Shown in pieces: positions 1 through 11,148 of a stretch of 64,000 nt of DNA (positions are counted from its first letter, which is position 1; every line of letters begins with the position of its first letter). The notes beneath the pieces were generated by a model that saw nothing but the letters and a program-made list of their open reading frames with translations, was not told the origin of the DNA and did not search any database. Location: contig NW_026705456.1 of assembly GCF_029867415.1 (NCBI RefSeq), positions 297,512 to 361,511 of the forward strand, in the 5' to 3' direction. This DNA comes from Vicia villosa (lineage: Eukaryota > Streptophyta > Magnoliopsida > Fabales > Fabaceae). The position numbers and the translations under genes were made by a program.

Positions 1-983
1 CCGTATCTGGATCTCTCATCCCCAACATGGTGAATCAAGGGAATCTCCTCAAGCTGAAAATCCTCCAAGCAGTGGCACATGGTGAGAAGTCAGAAATCAT
101 TCTTCAAGTCAAGGAAAAGTGCATCTTACAAATCAAAGTCCAATATCTATTGGCACCTCCACATGGTCCTTAACACTAAGGGGATTCCCTCTGGTGTTTA
201 CCTCACTAATGCCTTTATTTGGCACTCTGCATATAGTGTTCATTGCATATAACATTGCATCCTCAAAAGCGTAGCATATCCATCAAAATGGAGCATTACG
301 CCATAGAAAATATTCAAACATGCATACAAAGCATAAGCCAGATAATACAAATCAGCACTCAATCAAGATGACGACACTCCCCCACATAAAAAGTTGTCCT
401 TACAAAATCCGATTGATATCTGCTACTACATTACAAATCTCCTCCAGCCACGGTGCCGATACCTGGTGTCCTAAATCTCCAAAAGAAGTCTCGTTTTCTC
501 TCTCCAATATGGATCGGATGCAATGTCTTTCTTCGTCAGAATCGTTGTCTCCGAGGTTATTTCCCGTATGCTGCGTGCAGATTAGAGCGCGAATGAGGGT
601 GGGCATTCAACCCATCTCATTTTTCAATCGTTTGAATAATCATACTTGGTGTGTGGCAATTCGAACGATTGCCACTCTTGAAGAGCTACACCCCGCCTTT
701 GGCCTGAGGGATTAATGTAATTCTTATGCTTCGCAAGCATCGTAATCTCCGTAATCTCCAATGGTTACTATCATCTTCTTGCCAAGTCTAGTCGTCACTA
801 GTCTTGTCGTGGTTATTTCCTGTGTGCTGCGTGCAAATTAGATTGCGAATGAGGGTGGGCATTCAACCCATCTCATTTTTCAATCGTTTGAATAACCATA
901 CTTGGTGTGTGGCAATTCGAACGATTGCCACTCTTGAAGAGCTACACCCCGCCTTTGGCCTGAGGGATTAATGTAATTCTTAT
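1..983 (+). repeat. long direct repeat, copy 1 (partner 11149-12130)
   Basis: 983 bp that match 11149-12130 almost base for base; I saw only a few differences (for example GGGATTCCCTC versus GGGATTCCCCC and one 1-bp length change). The spacing equals one LTR plus one internal region, which identifies a tandem retroelement and not a local duplication. Confidence 0.9.
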
Positions 984-995
984 GCTTCGCAAGCA
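556..995 (+). repeat. two-fold repeat with short hairpins
   Basis: A segment of about 165-190 bp starting near the GTGCTGCGTGC motif and ending near ATGCTTCGCAAGCAT occurs at about 556-740 and 806-995, and again twice in the second unit (11708-11890 and 11957-12130). Each copy holds GGCAAT...ATTGCC, and the complete copies end in a perfect 6-bp hairpin ATGCTT-CGC-AAGCAT (726-740). Confidence 0.8.
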
Positions 996-1074
996 TCAAC
1001 ATCTTCGTGATTATGTCTTTTGATCGAGTCTAGTCGTCACTAGTCTCCGTGCTCCCTTCCCCCGTATGGGAAAA

Positions 1075-1440
1075 CTTTTCAAGTCCAACCCCGTGTGGCG
1101 AACCCTTTCAAAGCCCAGTTTCCAACCTGGCGAACCCTTTCAAAGCCCAGTTTCCAACCTGGCGAACCCTTTCAAAGCCCAGTTTCCAACCTGGAAAACC
1201 TTCTCAAAGCCCAGTTCCAACCTGGCAAACCCTTTTAAAGACCAGTTCCAACCTGGCATACCCTTTTAAAGCCCAGTTTCCAACCTGGCAAAACCTTTCA
1301 AAGCCCAGTTCCAACCTGGAAAACCCTTTTAAAGCCCAGTTTCCAACCTGGCAAAACCTTTCAAAGCCCAGTTTCCAACCTGGCAAACCCTTTTAAAGCC
1401 CACTCCTAACCTGGCAAACCATTTCAAAGCCCAATTTTCA
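1075..1440 (+). repeat. minisatellite, unit about 32 bp
   Basis: About a dozen imperfect copies of a roughly 32-bp unit (core AAAGCCCAGTTTCCAACCTGG followed by a CAAACCCTTTT-like spacer). Each unit holds an imperfect inverted repeat around CAGTT/AAC-CTG. It is a variable-number repeat inside the untranslated 3' region of the element. The ORFs over it are repeat artefacts. Confidence 0.85.
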
Positions 1441-1464
1441 ACTTGGCAAACCATTTCAAAACCA

Positions 1465-1650
1465 AACCTCGATGTTGAGTCGTAGATCGCAAGAGGTCTA
1501 TTTCTTTTCTGTCCTGAAGATCGTACGAGATCCTCTCCTGATGTCGAGTCGATGTTGAGTCGTAGATCGCAAGAGGTCTATTTCCTTTATGTCCTGAAGA
1601 TCGTACGAGGTCTTCTCCCGATGTTGAGTCGTAGATCGCACGAGATCTTT
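1465..1650 (+). repeat. three-fold repeat around GTCGTAGATCGCA
   Basis: Three copies of a segment containing TGAGTCGTAGATCGCAAGAGG followed by a CCTGAAGATCGTACGAG-like stretch, the last one shortened. It lies between the minisatellite and the polypurine tract. No function can be read from it. Confidence 0.7.
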
Positions 1651-1934
1651 TCCTTTCAGTCATTGTCTCATACAACCATCCTCTTGGAAAACCTGTATTG
1701 GCACCGCTACCACGTTACGTACTACCATCATTCAAATCCATTACTCACTGTAAAATTCCTCCGCCAGAAAAACAAAAAAGTTCTCTTTCCCCAGCAGATA
1801 TCAAAACAAAAATAAGGACAACACTTACACCATCTCCTCTTTTAGGACAAATTTATGGTCTTGATATTTAATCTTCTTCTACCTTGAATGTTCAAAAGGC
1901 TAACGCCAATCTCACCTTCAGGCTTAAGACGATT

Positions 1935-1947
1935 AAATAGGGGCAGC
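1935..1947 (+). promoter_or_regulatory. polypurine tract, Ogre-like element
   Basis: The stretch AAATAGGGGCAGC directly precedes the LTR start TGTCATACCCC and is the expected plus-strand primer of an LTR retrotransposon. Confidence 0.65.
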
Positions 1948-3662
1948 TGTCATACCCCAAATTTGTCCTACCCTTATCTAGCTTTACATTCATGCACATA
2001 TTTCATATAGGTCACTTAACTCAGGCATTCATATCATTGTCACCATCCAAAGACTGGCAAGAAAGCGCATTTATGGCAAAGAACTCCTGATCAGAAAATA
2101 AGGGTCTGAGGTGCAATTATGTGGCTTTGTTCTCTTCAGAGTTTTCCTAGATTAAGGTCTCATAGTTCTCAACTCAAAGCATTGGTGGGAGCACACAAGC
2201 TTGTAATTCAACTGGTCACCCTGAATTAGGTTTTCTTGACCAAAGTCAACGCAGTTGACTTTTTGGTCAAATACATTGATCGAGAGCTGATTTTATGGAG
2301 AGAAGTGGCATGATGCTTGTGTGGAAGTGTTCAGTTGATTTCTATGGGTCAGAAGTGGATTAATCGGGAATTTCATTGAAATCAGAGGAAAATCAGAACA
2401 GTTGACTTTTGGGTCAAAATCGGAAGAATTATTCGAATATTGACTCATGGTGGAAAATCAGTCGAAGAAAAATCATGGAAAATAAATAAAATCAAGAATA
2501 ACCAAAAATTACTAAAAATGGAAGGTGGTTGGTTTGTGAAGGCTAAATATGGAAAGTTTGAAAGACTTAGAATTTTCTGGAAAATTTGAGAATGGCTAAG
2601 AAGCTGACTTTGGGGATGATTACACGTGTCCCTAAGCCTTATCTGAAGATGAGTCCAACATCAAAAGCATTCCACTCATATCCCTCTCCAACTTTGTAGT
2701 TGGCGTTTTGTTCATTAGAGGCCTAGGATTTGAGATATAAGAGCTAGAAGATTGAAGAAATTCATTCGTGCATGTCATATTGCTGGGCAAATTCCTGGTC
2801 ACGAGCAAGCATTTAATCGAACACATGGCGTGTCATTTTTGGAGCCAATTCCAGAAGAATACAAGCGCTCTTTTGAATCAAATGTGAAACATATCTACCC
2901 TCTTCCATGCTCTCTTTCAATTGGCACCAAAATCATGAATATTGAGCTAGTATTGAACAAATTAGATTGATTCAAAGTCATGCTTCGACAAAGCCATGCG
3001 TTGACATAGGTGTGAGTCAAAAAATTCTGGGCACGCGAGGCATTTGAACAAACACATGGCATGCCTTTTTCAAGGAGGTTTTTAAAGAGCTATAGGAATC
3101 TCTTAAGTACCATTCCAATGCAAACGTGTTTTACTCCGCGCCCTCTATCCAAAGAGCTAAATATGATGGATTTTGATTGACTATTCATCAAGATACAAAG
3201 GCTTAAACTCATGCACATGAAAACTGTATATTGGCAAGCATCAGACAAGGCCTCGCGCGTGTGCAAGCTGCAGTTGCGGATCATCATGTTGCAAAGGAAA
3301 TATGAATGACTTCTAAGAACTTTCTCTTGATACTTCCAACAGCTAACTTGTTCTATCACAAATCATCTTTATCATGGAGCCAAGATGAGCTGATTTGAGA
3401 GTTTGGTTAGCAGGTTAGAGGATTGCAAAGTATGCCCTTTGAAATTCACTAATGTAATAAAGCTGTCCAGCAAGTGTTGCAGCACGAAAGTAGTGAGGTC
3501 GAGGCTTTTCGAAGTCGTTCCTTACACACACGCAACCATGCACATGGAACTGATAAAAGCATGCACAAAGAGCCTCACGTTCAACGACTTATGCACTAAG
3601 TTTGGAGAGGCAAGATCCACTGCTAGCATCTCCATCACAAGACCATACACCTCCACATTCAC

Positions 3663-3670
3663 TATAAAAA
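3663..3670 (+). promoter_or_regulatory. TATA-like box of the Ogre-type LTR
   Basis: TATAAAAA is followed by a CT-rich stretch with repeated CTTCACTC/CTCCTCTC motifs, as in plant LTR leaders. The U3/R boundary is inferred to lie roughly 30 bp downstream. Confidence 0.5.
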
Positions 3671-5517
3671 CAAAAGCCTCACTCTCACGGAGGGAGACTT
3701 CATTTTTTTTTATTTCTCAGCTTCACTCTTTCCACACTCTCCTCTCATCATTCTCTCCTCACTCTTTGCTCCCACCTCACTCAACAACCATAACAACCAC
3801 TTCTAACAACCTTCAACCACCATAACAGACTCCAACAACTAACTCCGGCAACCATAACCGTTTCGTAACCATTACCGTAACAAACTTCCTCTACCAACCT
3901 CCATTGAAGCGCCACCAACTTCTTCGTCTTCACTCGCCTTCAATCACCATCACCTTCGGCTTCTTGTTGAAATTAATATCACCCTCAAGTTCCACTCACG
4001 CACCTTCAAGCTTCAATCACCATAACCACCGTCGTCTTTGAATCATCGCCGCAGGAACAAAGAACGCGGGGGACAGAAGCTTTCCGAAGATATCTTTACA
4101 AGACTCTTCCAGGTAAGATCTGAGAACTCCCTCGTCATCTTAATAATATGCATATGTCATGTGCATCTTAATAACATGCTTGAATTCTCTGGTTCTTGAG
4201 TGTGACCTGCTTCTGTTTGAAATTGTTCAGTGTTTGATTGTTTAATAAGCGTGCTTGATTTCTACGTAGCTTAGGTATCATTGTGTAGTGGATACCTGGA
4301 GTTTTAGCAAAATGTTAGAATTTAGGGCTTTAAAATCGGTCACGGTTTAGGAAGTAAAGGAATTATTATGAAAAATGGAGACCGGATTCAGGTTCGGGGC
4401 GAAAAAACGAGTCAGGTAGTGGTGACGTTTTCAATTTCTGGTCGTTATCATACACCTCCGGCGAGGATAGTGCCCGGAGAAGACGGTGAATAGTATCTCC
4501 GACAGTTGGTTTTGTTTGGTGTAATTGATGTAGGCGGCGCGCGTGTCACGTGTTCACTGGCTCATGCATTCTTTTTTTTCTTTTTTGTTTGATTCAAATG
4601 ATTAGAAGATGACATGTCACTGCGTGATTGGCTGAGTTTGCTTCTTTGGCATTTAGTGACTTAAGGTCACACTTGACCAATTGATTTCATGTATATGCAT
4701 GTATGTCACGCTTCCTTTTGTGTAATAAAGAAATAACATGCTGATATAAAGAAATAAATGCTGGAATAAAACGAAAGAAAAAATAGAATGGTTTGTGGTG
4801 ATGTTGGGCCATACGCAACTGGGCCAGGGGTTTTCTTAAATCATACCCCTTCATTAATAATGCACCACACGCTCCTGAACTGGGCCTGACACCCATGCTT
4901 TTCACACCCCTGTAATTAGGCCCGTTTTTACCTATAACTAGTTTTAGTTCACATTGGAATTACTGACACGCCTCCCTCCTGTTTAGATTCCAATTTTATC
5001 TTAATTTTGTTTGCTTTTAACTTTTGTTTCATAAATCATTTTTAACTCAAATAAAAAAATACATAAAAAATGGTTTTAGGTATTTTAGAGTGTGTAAATA
5101 ATAGTCACGATTTTTGTTAATTTTTCTTAATTGTTTTAATCCTTTTAATAGATCTTTTTTCTTCACAATATTTGAATTTTCTTTGTATCGACACTTCTTT
5201 GTAAATAACTCTCTAATAGACTTAGGAGTTAATTTTTTAGTCTCGTTTTTTGTATAGAATTAATGGATGTATGTGTGCTTGTGAATATCGTTTGTTTGCT
5301 ATAGTTCTCAATTTTATTTGTCGCATATTAATCTTCCTTTACCTATTCCGTGTATAGTTTTTTGTTAATAAATTGTATAGTTTTTTATTTTTGATTCCCT
5401 TGTATAGACAACTTAGACTAGAATTTAGGAATAGTTCCCTCCTCATTTTCTTTTTCTTTTCAACTTCTAAAATACTTAATAAATATCGATGAAGATCATA
5501 TCGTTACTACATTTCAT

Positions 5518-5815
5518 AGTAGGAAAGAAATGATTGGGGCGTAGGCCCCGATGTATGTTCTTTCCTACTTAGCGGAGAAGAAATGATTGAGGTGTGAGAC
5601 CTCGATGTATTTCTTAACCGTTATTTAGAGAAACGATTGTGGCGTAGGCCTCGATGTGCATTCTCTAAATATTCACAAAAAAACTCCTTTTTGTATTTCC
5701 TTTACTTAGCGGAGAAGAAATGATTGAGGTGTGAAGCCTCGATGTATTTCTTAACCGTTATTTAGAGAAACGATTGTGGCGTAGGCCTCGATGTGTGTTC
5801 TCTAAATATGCAAAA
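5518..5815 (+). repeat. array of five nested hairpins
   Basis: Five hairpins share a loop core (GATTG-GGG-CGTAGG-CCC-CGATGT-like) but have different outer stems. Hairpin 1 pairs 5518-5529 with 5558-5569 (12 bp); hairpin 2 pairs AAGAAAT at 5578-5584 with 5609-5615; hairpin 3 pairs TATTTAGAGAA at 5622-5632 with 5661-5671 (11 bp); hairpins 4 and 5 repeat types 2 and 3. Inner stems such as GGGGC/GCCCC and GAGGT/ACCTC also pair. Stems change while pairing is kept, which points to selection on structure. Confidence 0.85.
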
Positions 5816-6137
5816 AAATAAAACTCTTTTTGGTATGATCTAAGTCACAAACAAATTCCCTCTTAAAAAACACCAACCAAAAACATTTAAAACACCTAAT
5901 AAATGTTCAGATTTAAAGCAAAATAAGGAAGTGATGCGAAGCCTTGTAGTGGGTTTCGTCATCATGGAATTACCCTAAAAAACACAAACCAATCATTTCT
6001 TTTTCTTTTGCCTCGTTGGCACTTAAGGGCACTGTTATTTCTGCTCGTACGCATCGTAGGCGACCCCTTATGCAAGAGCGCGAGCGTTAACTCCGCCCAA
6101 CTAAAAAACACAAAAACAAACAGAAAATCTTTTGCCG

Positions 6138-6340
6138 AGCTACGGTAACTCTGATTCCTGAAAAGGATACGTAGGCAGCGGGGTAGGGCCCGTGCGAGTA
6201 CAATTCTTTATTTTCCCTACATTTTGCATTCATTTTGCATATAGACATAGACATAGCACACACCCTTTAGATAGAAACAAACATAGATGGATACCATCGA
6301 GTACGATGGGCGTGAGGGGTGCTAATACCTTCCCCTCGCG
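6138..6340 (+). promoter_or_regulatory. conserved three-hairpin module near LTR 3' end
   Basis: Three hairpins in order: CTACG (6140-6144) with CGTAG (6170-6174), enclosing TCCT-GAAA-AGGA; CCATCG-AGTA-CGATGG (6294-6309); and GAGGGG (6314-6319) with CCCCTC (6332-6337) around TGCTAATACCTT. The same order, spacing and loop words occur at 15575-15790 and, reversed, at 17955-18172 in LTRs that are otherwise very different. It is probably an RNA structure in the R/U5 leader of Ogre-lineage transcripts. Confidence 0.8.
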
Positions 6341-6477
6341 TAACCGACTCCCGTACCTAGATTCTCTGGTCGCAAGACCCTGTTCTTACCCTTTGTTAGG
6401 TTTTCTGATATTCCTTTCCCTTATGGGATAAATATATTGGTGGCGACTCTGTTCATTTTTCGCGAGCGTGTGACAGC

Positions 6478-6495
6478 TGGCGACTCTGCTGGGGA
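6478..6495 (+). promoter_or_regulatory. tRNA primer-binding site, Ogre-like
   Basis: TGGCGACTCTGCTGGGGA begins 2 nt after the LTR end. It fits a tRNA 3' end (complement ends GTCGCCA); Ogre elements are reported to use tRNA-Arg, which I take from memory. An imperfect copy (TGGCGACTCTG, 6441-6451) lies inside the LTR just upstream. Confidence 0.75.
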
Positions 6496-7498
6496 TGTTG
6501 ATAGACCTGTGCTGGTCCATTCTTAGCGAGTCGATCCTAGCCTTTGTTTGTTTCGTTTATTGGGTGTTTCTTTGTCTGTTTATATGCTTTCATCATTTGT
6601 ATATATGCTTGCACATCATGTTTATTTCTGCTTGCATATCATATTTACTTTCCCGCATTCTGGACTATATTATGGGTCCCCGTGGGGGCCACATATTTTC
6701 ACTGTTTGCAGGTTGGGTGGGATGATTCTATGAGGTAAAAGGCCCAATACCCAGGCCAGAGTTGACACATAGGATACCTAGGATAGAGTGGATAGTCATG
6801 ACGCCAACAGAATGTCAGGTTCTGTTGATTGCGATCATGAGACCCACGACTAGCCGAGGTTCAAATGAGATACCGTTGTTGGCATGTATTTGCGACAATG
6901 ATGGTGTTTCAGGAGAACTGATAACGCTGGAGACCTTCTGACCTACCCTGACCTAGATTCACCTGTGAGTGGGGTGGGATATACATGACAGGTACCGTTG
7001 GTGACTATTCTGTTCTGTTGATGACTATTGGTTTTCCTGGTATTAAAAAAGGTGTCGGACCTTTGATCCTGTGACATTTGACCTGTATCAGTTATTCAGA
7101 GGATTGTACAGTGGTTACTAAGATTATATGGACCGTGGATCCCATGCTTTTGCATTGCATAACATCATTGCTTTGTCCACTCCATTTATGAAAGATCCTA
7201 AAGTCTATTTCCAAAAAAAAAGAGAAAAGAAAAGAAAAGATATGTAAAAGAAAAGGAAATAGAAAAGCAAAAAAAGAAAGAAAAGACATTCTATACAAAA
7301 AAAGGAAGCTTTAATTCCAAAAAAAAAAAAGAAGAATGAAAGTGTGTGAAAAGACTTTAGGATCTCTCATAAATGAAACATGCATTCATACTATCATGCA
7401 TTTCATGGTTCTTTCAAAGACTTATGGGACCATTTCTATCCAGATTTCAAGATCAACAACAGATTTGACTTCTCACTGCCACAACTCCAAGATCAACT

Positions 7499-8131
7499 AT
7501 GGAACAACTCCGTGAGGAAATGGATGAGATGAGGGAACAAATGGGTCATCTTATGTTGGAAATGCAAGAATTGGTCCATAATCAGGGTGCACTAAAAGAG
7601 GAAAACAGCCAGTTGAAGACTCAAATGAGTTTGGTCATGGAAGTTCTGAAAAAGGTACTAAGAAAGGAGGGTGATGTTATTCCTACTGCTGCAACAGAAA
7701 CCGTTGATCTCTCCTCTCCAATAGGATCTCCCCCAATTCATGGGATGTTTTGTGGAGTCCATCCACAACTTCAAGTTCCGTTTCCTCCACGTCAATCTGT
7801 TCATGTCCCTAGAATGAATCAAGGAGGCCGAATGTGTGGGCAAAAACCTAAGATGCCTCAAAGGGTTCTTGATCCGATCCCGATGCCTTATGCTCAGTTA
7901 CTTCCCCGCTTGCTGGAACTTCGGTTGGTTGAGCTACGCGATTTGTCCATGCCTGAAAAGCTTCCCCCCAGTTTTGATGCTAATGCTCGATGCGAGTTCC
8001 ATTCTGGGGCACCTGGCCATGATGTTGAGAACTGTAGGGCGCTGAAGCAGCAAATTCAAGATCTCATTGACTCCAAAGCAATATCATTCACTCCAAATGG
8101 CCTGCACATAACACGAAGAGTTCATGCATAA
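7499..8131 (+). CDS. shortened Ogre-lineage gag-like ORF (210 aa)
   Basis: The first 65 residues or so form an amphipathic, Glu/Met/Leu-rich coiled coil. The C-terminal part has the Ogre/Tat gag signature: a Pro-rich PMPYAQLLPRLL stretch, then NARCEFHSGAPGHDVENC with Cys/His spacing like a zinc knuckle, then ALKQQIQDLID. The large central capsid segment normally found between these parts is missing, so this looks like a fusion of the two ends of gag by internal deletion. The ORF is intact and is the only coding sequence of the element, so it may have been kept for RNA binding. The start ATG follows the untranslated leader directly. No neighbouring pol is present. Confidence is good for the family, low for any function. 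Confidence 0.7.
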   Translation: MEQLREEMDEMREQMGHLMLEMQELVHNQGALKEENSQLKTQMSLVMEVLKKVLRKEGDVIPTAATETVDLSSPIGSPPIHGMFCGVHPQLQVPFPPRQSVHVPRMNQGGRMCGQKPKMPQRVLDPIPMPYAQLLPRLLELRLVELRDLSMPEKLPPSFDANARCEFHSGAPGHDVENCRALKQQIQDLIDSKAISFTPNGLHITRRVHA

Positions 8132-8365
8132 GTGAATGTCCGTATTCCAGAAAGTATCACCAAAAAAAAAAAATTAATAATAATAATAAGCCCAAATGGA
8201 GTCAAGGCTCCTCAACTATGGCGATCATCATTCCATTTCCATATTCTCATTTCAGTATTTCCTGTTTTGTAGAAGGCTACTTCCTTGTTTGAACTCATTG
8301 GTATAATAATAATGAAAACACCACAAATTCTCGAGCAACTTTGTCAGAATCTTTTTTCAAAAAGT

Positions 8366-9050
8366 AAACAAGAATGTTTTGCAGAAGCATCTCTCATTCT
8401 CAAGGTTCTTGTGCTCAGTTATATCCGTGGAGGGTGGTGTTTCAGTTGGTGTTTGAACTCTCCTTGCAACAAGTAGCTTCTCTAAGTTTGGTGACCACAC
8501 AAGGTTCCTCCATGTTTGATGGCAAATACTTCTTCAATGAATATGCTTGGGGCTCCCGCACGAGGGATAAGCAAGACGTACTCTTATCTTGAGCATTGCG
8601 CCATTTGCATTGCTCGAATCCCTAAAAGCATTACAAATTCCTATGCGACTTCGTCAGAATCTTCTTCCGTGTGGTAATCAAGAGTGTTCTTCATAATGCT
8701 TCTCATCCTCAAGGTTCTACTTCATATCTCAGTTGCCTTTTCTCATGATTTCCTTCTAAGTGGCCCTTGCTTGTTAACAGAGAGAAAAATATAAGAAACA
8801 AATTGATTGCCTTGTGCCCAGTTGCTTCCTCGTTTGTCAGGATTTCAGTTGGTTAAGATTCGTGTTTTGGGTCTTCTTCACCACAAATAGATCTCCTCAA
8901 TCTGATGACGATACAAGGTTATTCCATTTTATGAAGGCGAATACTTCTCCAACATCTATACTTGGGGCTCCCGCACGAGGGATAAGCAAGACATACTCTT
9001 ATCTTGAGCATTGCATCACTCGCATTGCTCTAATCCCTAAAGTAAGGCAA
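8366..9050 (+). repeat. imperfect tandem duplication in Ogre-like internal region
   Basis: A block with CTCAAGGTTCT, then GGGGCTCCCGCACGAGGGAT, then ACTCTTATCTTGAGCATTGC occurs near 8534-8625 and again near 8964-9045, about 430 bp apart. It is non-coding; overlapping short ORFs come from the repeat. Confidence 0.7.
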
Positions 9051-10769
9051 AAGTTTACAACTCTTGGGTGACTTCGTTGGAGTTTTCTTTTGAAGTAATC
9101 TGAAGTGTTTGGAAGGAACTGTAGAAAGTATTCGAGCTCAATAAGTCCAGACGGAGTCAAGTCTCTTCAACAACGACATTCATTTAGTTTCTTACTGCAT
9201 TCTCATTGTAATTTTTCCTTTGTGTGTTTAAGCATCGATAGCATGTAAAAATTTGTTAATTTCTGAATGAAAATCATAATACATTGTTTATGTCTGTCTT
9301 GAAGTAATCCATTCGTTATCACTCATAAAATGTTTTTGGCATTACGATACCAACTTTACTAATTGTTTGCTTATACAAAAATCTGAGGGAGAATGATGAA
9401 AAATAAAATGCAAAAATCTCTAATTGTGTGCTTTTGAATAAAACCCTACTGAGGATGTACAGGCATTATTTCAAATCCCCAAACACCGGAGATATAAGGG
9501 AGATAGACCCTCGTCAACCCCTTTGAGCCTTGAAGTAGGAGTTTCTTTTCTAATCATAAAAAACCCTTATTTTAACCTTGGGGCAGGGTGGTGTTCATTT
9601 AACTTGATCGAGTGTTCAAAACTCACCAAAAGGTGCACATAAGGGTACAACAATGGTTATCCTTCAAAAGGTTGAGGAATTTCAAAACCGCAATGATTAT
9701 CCTTATTCCATCAAGAGGTCAAAAGAGGACGATGCCACAATGGTTATCCCTCATCAATCAGAGAATGAGGCAGTCACAATATTTCAAACAAATCGAGAGC
9801 AACGCGATATCACACGACTTGTTCAAAAAAGGAGAATAAAAAAAAGAGAGCCCGCTAAGTCAATAACATGAAAATAAGTGACTTAGGCAAAAGTTAGGGC
9901 ATCCCGCTGGACTCCAAGATAAAATTCAAGAGAATTTGTCCAGGCAAAAGTTAGGGAAAGCAGAAGCGAAAAACAAGGATTACAAAAAAAATTCCTTATC
10001 AAAGGAACAAAGTCGTGTGATAATCAATCAGAAGAACTAGAAAGTGAGTGACTGCCATGTCCAAAGAACCTCATTGATTCCTCAACCATTCTAAATTCCT
10101 TGTGAGAAATGAACACTCATGTCGAATTAATTGAACCTAGGAATGGAGAACATCATGAAGGGGGTGGGTACCAAATAATTTTGAGCCTAAAAATCCTTTG
10201 TTTTCTAAAAACCATGAACCTGGCCAAGTTACAACCCTTAAAAGTCCTAATTGAAGTAGGGTTTATTTCGAAGATGCACTCCAATGAGATAGCGTTTAAC
10301 TGACTCCCAATGAAGCGAGACTCATACTCATGTTGGTATCGTATGTTTGCTTTATCTTTCATTCACAAGAGGTGGCCACCTCATTGCATAAAAAGTTTCT
10401 TAAAAAACTTCAAGACTAACATACGCTTTGCATTAGAATTATCATTCTTAGAATTAACATTCTTTTGCATACAAAACATCTGCTTAAACAACAAGGAAAT
10501 CTTCGAGGATGAGAATCGGTGAGCAACTTGATCATGTCAAAGCACAAGAGACTTGAGGACTCCGAGGAGTAAAAGCTAATCATCTCAAATGTTGACCATC
10601 AAGGGGCAAGTTATCCAAAGAACTCCGTTGGGCATGAAAAGTTAAGGCTTTCCTTGATTACCTTGAGGGGAAGAGTTGAAGACTCCGTTGAGCGTGGTAA
10701 AGTTGTTTCCATGTTTGTTTGACTTCAAACATTGAAAGCTCGAGGATCCTAGTAAGATGTACCTAATCA

Positions 10770-11148
10770 GGGGCAGTTGAGTCGAGGTTTGACCTCTCAA
10801 ATTCAACATATCTGGGGAAATCATGTCGATAAATCTCTTAAAGCTTTGAACAATATGGGGCAGTCATGTCGAGGAATCTCTCTCAAATTCAACCAACCTG
10901 GGGCAGTTACGTCGAGATTTGACAAATCTCTCCAAGGATCCTTTAGGGCAAATTCCTTCATGGGTCATGAAACTTGGGGCACGATCTTCTGAGTTTTAGT
11001 GTCCTCTCCCTAATCGTAGGAGTTTATTTCTCCTGGAACCTTGGTCTCTCCCCAAGCATGGAGTTTATTTCCCCCGAGAGTTTGTTCCATTCCTCAAGCA
11101 TAGGAGTTTATTTCTCCCAGGAGTTGTCCTACTTCCCTAAGCAAGGCT
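10770..11148 (+). repeat. diverged short repeats (GGGGCAGT...GTCGAG and TAGGAGTTTATTTCTCC)
   Basis: Two families of short repeats: three copies containing GGGGCAGT followed by GTCGAG and TCTCTC/TCAAATTCAAC between 10773 and 10940, and three or four copies of a GGAGTTTATTTC-CC motif between 11020 and 11130. No coding potential is seen. Confidence 0.65.

Larger units (their letters stand above)
1..1947 (+). mobile_element. Ogre-like element, 3' internal region of upstream tandem unit
   Basis: Non-coding 3' internal part of a Ty3/gypsy Ogre-lineage element, read on the plus strand. It ends in a purine-rich tract (1935-1947) directly before an LTR beginning TGTCATACCCC. Positions 1-983 recur at 11149-12130 with only scattered differences, so this is the downstream half of a unit whose other copy lies 11,148 bp to the right. 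It contains duplicated segments, a minisatellite and a three-fold repeat, listed separately. No gag-pol coding is visible; the ORFs at 320-715 and 400-606 overlap on opposite strands and are not credible genes on their own. Confidence 0.75.
1948..6475 (+). mobile_element. Ogre-type LTR, 4,528 bp
   Basis: Long terminal repeat bounded by the inverted termini TGTCA and TGACA, with a polypurine tract on its left and a primer site on its right. LTRs above 4 kb are typical of the Ogre/Tat branch of Ty3/gypsy. A TATA-like box TATAAAAA is at 3663-3670, followed by a C/T-rich transcribed leader. Its 3' kilobase contains a hairpin array (5518-5815), a conserved stem at about 6022-6075 shared with 12131-15925, and a three-hairpin module (6138-6340). 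Because internal sequence of the same family lies on both sides, this LTR is shared by two tandem units. Confidence 0.85.

Noticed and set aside
1075..1440. Regular repeats that could suggest a CRISPR-like array
   Set aside because: Units of about 32 bp are contiguous with no unique spacers, inside a plant retroelement; it is a minisatellite.
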